Of a stretch of DNA of 64,000 bases, positions 1 through 6,674 are shown in pieces. Each line of letters starts with the position of its first letter. Position 1 is the first letter of the stretch. The DNA lies in NCBI RefSeq assembly GCF_913776855.1, contig NZ_CAJYQD010000043.1, positions 1-64,000 of the forward strand, written 5' to 3'. A program made the translations under genes and the position numbers. The DNA comes from an uncultured Sphingomonas sp. (GTDB lineage Bacteria; Pseudomonadota; Alphaproteobacteria; Sphingomonadales; Sphingomonadaceae). The notes beneath the pieces are model-generated. The model saw nothing but the letters and a program-made list of their open reading frames with translations. It made no database searches and was not told the DNA's origin.

Positions 1-233
1 CCGGACAGGCGAACGAGCTGCAGCAGAGCATCGCGTTCTTCCGCGTCGAACAGACCCACCACGCACGCAGGCCGGCCGCGACGCGCAAGCCGGCGGCCCG
101 TGCCAAGTCCCCCGCCCCCCGCGCGAAACCCAATTCGATCGCCGACCAGCAGACCCGCGTGCGCGGCTTCGCGCTGGACCTGACGCAGGGCGGCCCGGAC
201 GGCGACGACGCGGCGTTTGGGCGCGCCGCCTGA
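1..233 (+). CDS. Methyl-accepting chemotaxis protein, C-terminal end (partial)
   Basis: Only the last 76 codons are present, in the frame that starts at base 3 and ends with TGA at 231-233. The piece begins GQANELQQSIAFFRV, which matches the usual end of the cytoplasmic signalling domain of chemoreceptors (an ELQ..v.FF pattern just before a low-complexity tail). A basic, Ala/Pro/Lys-rich linker follows, then a short tail. Family knowledge says such proteins signal to CheA/CheW. No other chemotaxis gene is visible here. The call rests on a short match, and the sensor and membrane parts lie outside the window. Confidence 0.6.
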   Translation, partial: GQANELQQSIAFFRVEQTHHARRPAATRKPAARAKSPAPRAKPNSIADQQTRVRGFALDLTQGGPDGDDAAFGRAA

Positions 234-304
234 CCCGACGACCGGCCGCCGATGGGGGCATCGGCCGGCCGGTCGCCAGCAACACTATAGCAGGGGAACA
301 TCGC

Positions 305-1462
305 ATGGGACGCTACGGAGTTGGCTGTGCCGCCATCGCTCTGATGATGGTTTCGGCACCGGTGCAGGCACAGGAGGCATCGCCGGGTCCGCTGAGCGTC
401 GGCATCGTGTACAAGGGCGATGTCGTCGGCGTCGCGGCGGGGGACGCGCGGGGCGTGCGCTATCTCGACAATATCGATCTGCTCGCGTCGCTCGATCTGG
501 ACCGGGCGGTGGGATGGCGCGGGGGCACCGCCTTTGCCGGCCTGCTCAACAATATGGGCGGTCGCCCCAACGACATCGCCGGCACGTTGCAGGGGGTGAA
601 CAATATCGAGGTCGCCGGGGCCGACCTGCTACTGTACCAGGCGTGGGTCGAGCAGAGCCTTGCCGGTGACAAGCTGTCGGTGCTGGTCGGCAAATACGAC
701 CTCAACAGCGAATTCTATTCGACCGACGCGGCGTCGCACCTGATCGCGCCGGCGTTCGGCATCGGGTCCGAACTGGCGGCAACCGGTCCCAACGGTCCGT
801 CGATCTTTCCGCGCACCGACCTTGCCATCCGCCTGCGTGCCGGTGACGAACGGCATTACGTACAGGCAGTGGCGATCCGGGCACCGCGCGGGACCACCGA
901 TGATGGCGGACGGCGATCGACGCTGTTCGTTGCCGAGGCCGGCCGGCAGGGCAGATTGTCGGTTGCGATCGGTGGCTGGGCCTATAGCCGGCGCCAGCCG
1001 CGCATCATTCCGCCCGGCGTCAGCACGGGGCCGGGCGAGGCGGCGTCGCATGGCGTCTATGCCTCGGTTGAAACCGACCTTGCCGGACAGGCTGAACAGC
1101 CGGGCTATTGGCGCGCCTTTGCTCGCGCGGGCTGGTCGGACGGGCGGACCACACCCTTTGCGGGCGGGGTCCAGTTCGGCGTGACCGGCCAGGGCATCAT
1201 CCCCGCCCGCCCCGACAGCCAGCTGTCGATCGGCGTGGCGAGCGCCGACCTCAGCACCCCCTATCGCCGGGCCAATCCGGCGGGCGAACCGATGCTGACC
1301 GGATCGGAAGGGATGGTCGAGCTGACCTATAGCGACCGGGTGCTGCCGTTCCTGACGGTGCAGCCCGACGTGCAATATGTCCGCCGGCCGGGAGGCCTGC
1401 GCGATGCGGACGATGCGGTGGTGCTGGGGCTGCGCGCGATCGTCGCTTGGAAGGCGCTGTAA
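305..1462 (+). CDS. OprB-family carbohydrate-selective porin
   Basis: This 385-residue protein is predicted to be an outer-membrane beta-barrel for diffusion of sugars. Residues 1-22 form a signal peptide ending in an Ala-x-Ala type site (VQAQ). The mature part shows OprB features: the early block with YLDNIDLLASLDLDRAVGW, then alternating aromatic and polar strands, a LYQAWVEQ block and VLVGKYDLNSEFY, and a C-terminal strand. The start has an AGGGGA Shine-Dalgarno sequence nine bases upstream. It stands alone between a chemoreceptor end and a convergent glycosyltransferase. Sugar genes further right are a plausible but unproven functional link. The family is clear; the substrate is not readable. 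Confidence 0.85.
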   Translation: MGRYGVGCAAIALMMVSAPVQAQEASPGPLSVGIVYKGDVVGVAAGDARGVRYLDNIDLLASLDLDRAVGWRGGTAFAGLLNNMGGRPNDIAGTLQGVNNIEVAGADLLLYQAWVEQSLAGDKLSVLVGKYDLNSEFYSTDAASHLIAPAFGIGSELAATGPNGPSIFPRTDLAIRLRAGDERHYVQAVAIRAPRGTTDDGGRRSTLFVAEAGRQGRLSVAIGGWAYSRRQPRIIPPGVSTGPGEAASHGVYASVETDLAGQAEQPGYWRAFARAGWSDGRTTPFAGGVQFGVTGQGIIPARPDSQLSIGVASADLSTPYRRANPAGEPMLTGSEGMVELTYSDRVLPFLTVQPDVQYVRRPGGLRDADDAVVLGLRAIVAWKAL

Positions 1463-1490
1463 GGGGCGACGGAGGGTTGCCGATGCGCAA

Positions 1491-2546
1491 TCAGGCCACC
1501 GCCAGCGTCGGCCCCGCACCCAATCCCGCATCGACCAGATTGCCGACGAACTGGTCGGTGCAGTGCGACCAGCAATAGGCGGTGCCGGCACGGGCGCAGG
1601 CGTCGCGGTCGGCGGTGAGGGCCTGGGTGACGGCCACCGCCAGATCGTCGTCGACCGCGCCGATCCGCCGTGTGCCGCCGCCCATCCCGTCGGTGCCGAT
1701 GATGTCGAGCGGTCCCGGCACCGGATAGCCCGCGACCGGCGTACCGCAGGCCAGCGCCTCGATCATCACCAGCCCGAACGTGTCGGTGCGGCTGGGGAAG
1801 ACCAGCACGTCGGCGGCGCGATAGGCGGCGGCGAGGGCCGCGCCCTGCTTCAGGCCGACGAACTGCGCCAGCGGATAGCGGCGTTCGAGGTCGGCGCGCG
1901 CGGGACCATCGCCGACCAGCAGCTTCGTGCCCGGCACGTCGAGCGCGAGGAACGCCTCGATATTCTTTTCCACCGCGATCCGCCCGACATGGAGCAGGAT
2001 CGGGCGCGGCAGGGTAGCGATGTCGAGTCGCCCGCCATCGGGCTTGAACAGCGACAGGTCGACGCCGCGCGACCAGCGCCTAGTGTGGGCGATGCCATGG
2101 TCGCGTAGCGAGGCGGCGACGCGGGCGGTGGCGGTCATCACCCCGCTGGCCGCCGCGTGGAACCGGCGGAGGAACGGCCAGAACAGCCCGGCGGGCAGGT
2201 GCGTCCGCATCGCCAGATACTCGGCGAAATTGGTGTGGAACGAGGTGGTGAAGCGCAGCCCCTGGCGGCGGCACCAGCGACGCGCCGCCCAGCCGAGCGG
2301 CCCTTCGGTGGCGATATGGATCGCATCGGGCCGGAACGCCGCAATCCGGCGGCCCAGTTCCGGCCCGCAGCCAAGGGCGAGCCGGATTTCGGGATAGCCG
2401 GGACAGGGCCGGGTGGCGAAACCGTCCGGGGTATAGGTTTCGACGATATGGCCGCGCTGTTGCAGGCGGCCGATCGTGGTTTGCAGCGTGCGGACGACGC
2501 CGTTGACCTGCGGACTCCACGCGTCGCTGACGATGGCGATCCTCAC
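1491..2546 (-). CDS. GT4-type glycosyltransferase (MgtA/Agt-like)
   Basis: A GT-B fold glycosyltransferase of 351 residues. The N-terminal acceptor domain opens with MRIAIVSDAWSPQVNGVV, typical of GDP-mannose or UDP-sugar dependent MgtA-like enzymes. The donor domain contains the RIAVEKNIEAFL block and the E-x7-E region FPSRTDTFGLVMIEALACGTPV near residues 250-270. The GTG start overlaps the TGA of the upstream phosphoesterase gene (GTGA, 2543-2546), so the two are probably translationally coupled. In other alphaproteobacteria this gene pair is known as agt-plcP, where the glycosyltransferase puts sugars on diacylglycerol during phosphate starvation. That role is an inference here. A lipid-A or polysaccharide role is the alternative. 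Confidence 0.85.
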   Translation of the reverse strand: MRIAIVSDAWSPQVNGVVRTLQTTIGRLQQRGHIVETYTPDGFATRPCPGYPEIRLALGCGPELGRRIAAFRPDAIHIATEGPLGWAARRWCRRQGLRFTTSFHTNFAEYLAMRTHLPAGLFWPFLRRFHAAASGVMTATARVAASLRDHGIAHTRRWSRGVDLSLFKPDGGRLDIATLPRPILLHVGRIAVEKNIEAFLALDVPGTKLLVGDGPARADLERRYPLAQFVGLKQGAALAAAYRAADVLVFPSRTDTFGLVMIEALACGTPVAGYPVPGPLDIIGTDGMGGGTRRIGAVDDDLAVAVTQALTADRDACARAGTAYCWSHCTDQFVGNLVDAGLGAGPTLAVA

Positions 2547-3466
2547 GCGGTGGCAACCGCCCGACCGGATGCGTCGGCGCGACCCGCCGATTTCGCCAGT
2601 TCCTTTTCCCAGGTCAGCGCCCGCCAGTCGATCAGCGACATGGCGCCGCTGTGATCCTCGACCAGCGCGGTGCAGCTCTCCACCCAGTCGCCGTCGTTAT
2701 AATACATGATGTCGCCGATCCGGCGGATTTCGGCGGTGTGGATATGGCCGCACACCACGCCGTCGACACCGTGTTCGGCGGCGGCATGGGCCACGGTTTC
2801 CTCGAACCGGCCGATGAAGTTGACCGCGTTCTTCACGCGATGCTTGGCATAGGCCGACAGCGACCAATAGGGCAGCCCCAGCTTGCGCCGGGCGAAGTTC
2901 CAGACGCTGTTGGCCTTCAGCAACGCGGTGTATGCATGGTCACCGAGGAAGGCGAGCCACTTGGCGTACAGCACCACGCCGTCGAACTTGTCGCCGTGCA
3001 GCACCAGCAGGCGACGGCCATCGGCGGTTTCGTGAATATCCTCCTCGACCATCTCCACGCCGCCGAATTCGAGGCCGGTATAGTCGCGAAACGCCTCGTC
3101 ATGGTTGCCGGGGATGTAGATGACGCGGGTGCCACGACGCGCGAACTTCAGGATCGAGCGGATGACGTCGTTATGGCTGGACGGCCAGTACCAGCCGCGG
3201 CGAATCTGCCAGCCATCGACGATATCGCCGACCAGGTACAGCGTCTCGCATTCGAACGAATGGAGGAAGTCGACCAGCTGGGTCGCGCTGCATCCCGGCG
3301 TTCCCAGATGGACGTCGGAAATGAAGACGGTGCGGTAGGATTGCTTCGGGCCGTCCGCCTGATAGCTTTGCGGATCGTTGATCCAGTCGGGAATCTTGCG
3401 CGCCAGCGACTTGACCGGAGATTCCAAGTTCTTTCGGTCGGTCCGGGATACAAATGCCGTCGTCAT
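2543..3466 (-). CDS. COG2908 metallophosphoesterase (PlcP-like / UDP-2,3-diacylglucosamine diphosphatase family)
   Basis: A calcineurin-like phosphoesterase of 307 residues. All metal-binding motifs are visible in order: ISDVHLG, GDIVDGW, GNHDE, LHGDKFD and GHIHTAEIR. The family includes LpxH-like lipid A enzymes. The closest known context, a phosphoesterase followed directly by a GT4 glycosyltransferase, is that of PlcP, a phospholipase C that turns phosphatidylcholine into diacylglycerol. I chose ATG 3466 because GGAGAAG lies five bases upstream; the frame stays open further upstream to 3592 without a better site. Automated annotation would probably call this UDP-2,3-diacylglucosamine diphosphatase. 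I favour lipid remodelling on context only. Confidence 0.8.
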   Translation of the reverse strand: MTTAFVSRTDRKNLESPVKSLARKIPDWINDPQSYQADGPKQSYRTVFISDVHLGTPGCSATQLVDFLHSFECETLYLVGDIVDGWQIRRGWYWPSSHNDVIRSILKFARRGTRVIYIPGNHDEAFRDYTGLEFGGVEMVEEDIHETADGRRLLVLHGDKFDGVVLYAKWLAFLGDHAYTALLKANSVWNFARRKLGLPYWSLSAYAKHRVKNAVNFIGRFEETVAHAAAEHGVDGVVCGHIHTAEIRRIGDIMYYNDGDWVESCTALVEDHSGAMSLIDWRALTWEKELAKSAGRADASGRAVATA

Positions 3467-3574
3467 CGTACTTCTCCACAAGAGTGGACTGGACGTGCGT
3501 CCTTGCGATGGCGGTGCAGTAACGCCCCTGCGCGACAATAGTATTGCGCGTGTGTGACGGCGACTCTCATCAAA

Positions 3575-3592
3575 TTGAAACCTTGCTGACAC
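3575..3592 (-). promoter_or_regulatory. Possible Pho-box-like direct repeat
   Basis: On the minus strand, GTGTCAG and GTTTCAA are separated by four bases, giving an 11-base period. The alphaproteobacterial PhoB consensus is CTGTCAT-N4-CTGTCAT, so the matches are about 5/7 and 4/7. The site lies between the divergent phosphoesterase and methyltransferase genes, in the right place to serve either. This is weak sequence evidence and is listed mainly because of the gene context. Confidence 0.25.
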
Positions 3593-3628
3593 GCCCCCGC
3601 CATTGGCCTGTCATCGATCGGCGTCATT

Positions 3629-4366
3629 GTGGCTGGCCAGACAAGCCGCACGGCGCTGGACAAGGAAACTCACGGATTGGCTCAGGAACTGAACCGCGTC
3701 GGCGTGGCGAGCGCCTATGATCGCTGGGCGCCCATCTATGACCTGGTATTCGGCCCCGTCTTCAAGCGGGGTCGCCGTGCGGCGATCGACGCGGCGGAGA
3801 CGGTCGGCGGCCGCATCCTGGAGGTCGGGGTCGGCACCGGCATCTCGTTGCCGCATTATCGTGCCGAGAGCCGGATCACCGGCATCGATATCGCCGACCA
3901 GATGCTCGACAAGGCGCGCGACCGGGTGAAGCGGCTGAAGCTGACCCAGGTCGAACGGATCGCGATCGGCGATGCCGAAGCGCTGGATTTCGACGATGCG
4001 TCGTTCGACGTGGTCGTCGCGCAATATGTCGTGTCGGCGGTGCCGCATCCCGACCGGGCGCTGAGCGAGTTCCTGCGCGTGGTGCGGCCCGGCGGCATGA
4101 TCGTGATCGCGACCCGGCTGGGCGCGGAGGCGGGCGTGCGGGCGAAGATCGAGCGCGCGCTGATGCCGATCACCAGTCGGCTGGGCTGGCGCACCGATTT
4201 CCCGTGGTCGATCTATGGCGACTGGGCGGCGCGCAACCCGCAGGCGGAGCTGGTCGAGCGCCGGCCGCTCCCCCCGCTCGGCCATTTCTCGCTGGTGTGC
4301 TTCCGGCGTGCCGGCGTGGCCGGACAGGATAACCACCCGACACCCGCGCTCGGCGCGACCGCCTGA
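3629..4366 (+). CDS. Phospholipid N-methyltransferase, PmtA-like
   Basis: A class I SAM-dependent methyltransferase of 245 residues. Motif I is ILEVGVGTG at 63-71, followed by GIDIADQML (motif II region), the acidic FDVVVAQYVVSAVPHPD stretch and LRVVRPGGMIVIATR. The early block YDRWAPIYDLVFG is typical of PmtA enzymes, which methylate phosphatidylethanolamine towards phosphatidylcholine at the inner membrane. The start is GTG. It is divergent from the PlcP/Agt-like pair, whose proposed substrate would be the methylated phospholipid. A UbiE/COQ5-type methyltransferase is the alternative, but the N-terminal block favours PmtA. Confidence 0.78.
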   Translation: MAGQTSRTALDKETHGLAQELNRVGVASAYDRWAPIYDLVFGPVFKRGRRAAIDAAETVGGRILEVGVGTGISLPHYRAESRITGIDIADQMLDKARDRVKRLKLTQVERIAIGDAEALDFDDASFDVVVAQYVVSAVPHPDRALSEFLRVVRPGGMIVIATRLGAEAGVRAKIERALMPITSRLGWRTDFPWSIYGDWAARNPQAELVERRPLPPLGHFSLVCFRRAGVAGQDNHPTPALGATA

Positions 4367-4393
4367 ACCCCATTCTTTTCAAAGGCTAATTCG

Positions 4394-5005
4394 ATGCCCG
4401 GATTCAAGGAAGCGTTGCACGAACAGCGGTGGGACGATCATCGCTATTACCATCACAGCATCATCAACCAGGCGCTGCATTTCGTCAGCGCGACGACGTT
4501 CTTGATCGCCTATGTCGTCGTGTGGATCGACCCGGCGGTGGCGAGCCTGCTCGGCTGGCTGGTGGCGATGACCGCGCGGCAATCGGGGCATTTCTTCTTC
4601 GAGCCGAAGACCTACGACCATATGAACCAGGCGACGCACGAGCATAAGGAAGAGATCAAGGTCGGGTACAACCTGTTCCGCAAGGTCGTCTTCATGGGGC
4701 TGTGGGCGGCGACGCCGATCCCGCTGCTGCTCGACCCGACGTTCTTCGGGGTGTTCGAGCCGCATGTCGGCTTCGTCGGGTTCCTGCGGCACCTGGCGCT
4801 GCTGTGGCTGGCGTTTGCGGTCGGGGGCTTGCTGTTCCGGGTGATCCAGTTGTTCATCCAGCGCGACGTGATGACCGGGATCGTGTGGGCGACCAAGATC
4901 GTGACCGATCCGTTCAACGACTTCATCCTGTACCGGAAAGCCCCGGTGCAGCTGTTGAAGGGCGCGCGGATCGATACGGATTTGCAGGAGGCGGCGCGGC
5001 ACTAA
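4394..5005 (+). CDS. Integral membrane protein, possibly Mpo1-like (DUF962-type)
   Basis: A 203-residue protein with about four hydrophobic segments. The N-terminal half carries YYHHSIINQALHF, then a membrane span, then RQSGHFFFEPKTYDH. This spacing of histidines, Asn, Gly-His and Glu resembles the Mpo1/DUF962 family (an H..xN..H block followed by GH..fE). Yeast Mpo1 is an iron-dependent dioxygenase for alpha-oxidation of 2-hydroxy fatty acids from sphingolipids. That would fit a sphingomonad, which carries 2-hydroxy fatty acids in its glycosphingolipids, but the match is made by eye. The gene follows the PmtA-like gene by 27 bases and may be cotranscribed with it. Confidence 0.5.
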   Translation: MPGFKEALHEQRWDDHRYYHHSIINQALHFVSATTFLIAYVVVWIDPAVASLLGWLVAMTARQSGHFFFEPKTYDHMNQATHEHKEEIKVGYNLFRKVVFMGLWAATPIPLLLDPTFFGVFEPHVGFVGFLRHLALLWLAFAVGGLLFRVIQLFIQRDVMTGIVWATKIVTDPFNDFILYRKAPVQLLKGARIDTDLQEAARH

Positions 5006-5332
5006 GCGCCGGGCAAGGCGCAGTGAAAGCTCCGCCAAGCTTCAAGGCGCGCCCGGTCGGCGGCGCGAAAAGCGCCGTCCGACGCCATGGGCCTTGCCCG
5101 TGGCGGACCCGAAAACAAAGGCTTTTCCGGCCAAAGTTCACAAAGTTCACACTCGCGACCGGTTTGCACATTTGCGAACCGGTCGCATTTTCTTGGGCGG
5201 GGGGGGGGGGGATCGGTGGGGAGAAAAAGCGAAGGCGAGCATGATGGTGCGTGGCGGAGCAGGAAAGCGGAATTTCGCTGCTGGCCCAATATGCGCTAAA
5301 CTGCACCGATAATATGATCCCCAGAGGTTGCT
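5006..5332. other. Non-coding stretch with hairpins, a 9-bp tandem repeat and a G13 tract
   Basis: No supported gene lies in these 327 bases. They hold a direct repeat of CAAAGTTCA (5132-5140 and 5141-5149), a strong hairpin at 5155-5186 listed separately, and a run of 13 G at 5199-5211. A long-range complementary pair (5010-5018 with 5092-5100) could also form. The stretch separates the membrane protein gene from the parDE pair and must contain the parDE promoter, though no clear -35/-10 is evident. Confidence 0.6.
5155..5186 (+). terminator. Hairpin with 10-bp perfect stem and following T-rich bases
   Basis: GCGACCGGTT at 5155-5164 pairs perfectly with AACCGGTCGC at 5177-5186 across a 12-base loop. 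ATTTTCTT follows directly. It is well placed to terminate transcription from the 4394-5005 gene before parDE. The loop is long for an intrinsic terminator, so an operator or processing signal remains possible. Confidence 0.45.
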
Positions 5333-5578
5333 ATGGCTGTTGTGCGCAAGACCATTACCCTGACCGAACAGCAGAATGCCTGGATCGGCGCGCAGATTGC
5401 GGCCGGCCACTATACCAATGACAGCGAGGCGATCCGCGACCTCATCCGACGCGAGCAGGAACGGGGGCAGGTCGACGAGCGCCTTCGCGCGGCGCTGATT
5501 GAGGGCGAGAATAGCGGAGCACCCGAACGATTCGACTTCGCCGCGTTCAAGGAGCGTAAAGCCGCCCAACATGGCTGA
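5333..5578 (+). CDS. parD: Type II antitoxin, ParD family
   Basis: An 81-residue protein. The N-terminal ribbon-helix-helix region reads RKTITLTEQQNAWIGAQI, followed by the characteristic YTNDSEAIRDLIRREQER. The acidic C-terminal tail, which in the family wraps the toxin, ends FDFAAFKERKAA. It binds and neutralises the ParE product of the next gene and normally represses their shared promoter. The genes overlap by eight bases, a common toxin-antitoxin arrangement. The family assignment is firm. Confidence 0.93.
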   Translation: MAVVRKTITLTEQQNAWIGAQIAAGHYTNDSEAIRDLIRREQERGQVDERLRAALIEGENSGAPERFDFAAFKERKAAQHG

Positions 5579-5861
5579 GTTCCGGCTCACGCCGGCGGCG
5601 CAGGCCGATGTGGAGGCGATTTTCGATCATGGCGTCGCGGCATGGGGTTTGCCGCAGGCAATGGCCTATACGGATCGGATCGAAGCTGCATTGCATGCCA
5701 CTGCCGGTGCGCCGATGCAGGCCCCCAGTTGCGATCACATCCGATCCGGCTATCGCCGCCGATCGGTCGGACAGCATGTGATCTTCTTCAGACCCACGGA
5801 ATATGGCGTTGCGGTCGTCCGCATCCTGCACCGAAGGATGGACCCGCTCCTCAACCTGTGA
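5571..5861 (+). CDS. parE: Type II toxin, ParE/RelE superfamily
   Basis: A 96-residue protein starting at ATG 5571, inside the end of parD. It shows the ParE pattern: FRLTPAAQADVEAIFDHGVAAWG at the N-terminus, central GYRRRSVGQHVIFFRP, and VAVVRILHRRMDP at the C-terminus. ParE toxins usually inhibit DNA gyrase; related RelE-fold members cleave mRNA. The RILHRRMD ending is typical of ParE. The frame is open upstream to 5499, but that part overlaps parD and would not be family-like, so the internal ATG is preferred. Confidence 0.9.
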   Translation: MAEFRLTPAAQADVEAIFDHGVAAWGLPQAMAYTDRIEAALHATAGAPMQAPSCDHIRSGYRRRSVGQHVIFFRPTEYGVAVVRILHRRMDPLLNL

Positions 5862-6037
5862 TTCCGCTCGTTCCGCCCCTGCAACATTATCCGCGCCCGA
5901 TACCTGTTAACGGGCCGGCGGCACCCCATATACGATCCGGCCCCGCCGAATCCGGCTGGTCCCGCTACCGGCGCCGGCCGGTCGACCCTATCCGCGTGGC
6001 CCGGCGGTCCGTTTGCTCGAATGATGACTGGACCGAC

Positions 6038-6295
6038 ATGCAGGACGATTGGCGACGGGGCATCCCGACCGCGGTGACGACTTCGCGGGCGATGAACGTG
6101 CGCATCGCGCGCGCCGATGTGGAGGCGCTGTGCCGCAAGCATGGCGCGTCGATCAGTGCGATCGAGACGCTGCATTCGGGTGGCACGCATGTCGTGCTGA
6201 AGAACGGCGACGCGGCCGAGACGATGCGCAAGGCGTTCGGCAAGAAGCTGATCGCCGGCGCGGTCGTGCGGACGCCATGGGTGCGCAACGGCTGA
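6038..6295 (+). CDS. Small conserved-looking hypothetical protein
   Basis: An 85-residue basic protein of no family I can name. The body reads VRIARADVEALCRKHGASISAIETLHSGG, then THVVLKNGDAAETMRKAF, suggesting an alpha-beta-beta-alpha fold. Codon use fits the neighbouring genes (strong GC3), which supports real coding. ATG 6038 is taken; ATG 6092, just before the ordered part, is a reasonable alternative because neither has a strong Shine-Dalgarno sequence. A second small gene follows after 19 bases, so the two may form a unit. Confidence 0.55.
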   Translation: MQDDWRRGIPTAVTTSRAMNVRIARADVEALCRKHGASISAIETLHSGGTHVVLKNGDAAETMRKAFGKKLIAGAVVRTPWVRNG

Positions 6296-6314
6296 CCCGG
6301 CGAGCGATCCCCCG

Positions 6315-6509
6315 ATGACCCGCGACACGCCCGCCCTGACCCGCGCGCTCGAACTGGCCGCGTCGGGCGCATTCAGTTCGGTGAACCACATCCGGCAGGC
6401 GCTGCGCCGCGAGGGCTATACCTCGCTGGCGCAGGATCTGTCGGGGCATCAGGCGAACCGGGCGATCATCGAACAGTTGCACGCGGTCGCCGACGCGCGG
6501 CGGGAATGA
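6315..6509 (+). CDS. Small hypothetical helical protein
   Basis: A 64-residue, mostly helical protein with the pattern LELAASGAFSSVNHIRQALRREGY followed by LSGHQANRAIIEQLH. The FSSVNHIRQALRREGY part looks like a short nucleic-acid-binding or protein-binding helix pair, but no family is recognised. It follows the previous small gene closely on the same strand. Codon bias supports coding. The function is unknown. Confidence 0.5.
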   Translation: MTRDTPALTRALELAASGAFSSVNHIRQALRREGYTSLAQDLSGHQANRAIIEQLHAVADARRE

Positions 6510-6560
6510 GGCGGGACAGGGCATGACGCCAGGCGGATGGGCTTCGATGCCGATGCGCCG

Positions 6561-6640
6561 GCGGGAGTCCATATCCGCCAGCGTCGCAAATTCAGCCGAA
6601 ACGTCAGCGTCCATAGATTCCCGCCTGCGCGGGAATGACG
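6561..6640 (+). repeat. 80-bp interspersed palindromic element, copy 1
   Basis: This copy aligns without gaps to 9289-9368 and with one missing base to 44573-44650. Shared blocks are GCGGGAGTCCATA at the left, CGTCAGCG in the middle and ATGGATTCCCGC..GCGGGAATGACG (here ATAGATTCCC) at the right. The right end forms a tight hairpin at 6617-6636. Similarity extends through the loop, so the copies are homologous and not merely similar hairpins. Confidence 0.75.
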
Positions 6641-6674
6641 AAATCCAGTGGTCACCGGTGAATGTCGATCGGCC

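Noticed and set aside
3608..3627. CTGTCAT and GCGTCAT repeats just before the PmtA-like start as a Pho box
   Set aside because: The period is 13 bases, not 11, and the second half overlaps the start region; the minus-strand site at 3575-3592 has the right period.
5199..5211. G13 tract as a phase-variation switch in a coding sequence
   Set aside because: It lies outside any supported gene. It could only affect transcription spacing, so it is listed as a site and not as a phase-variable gene.
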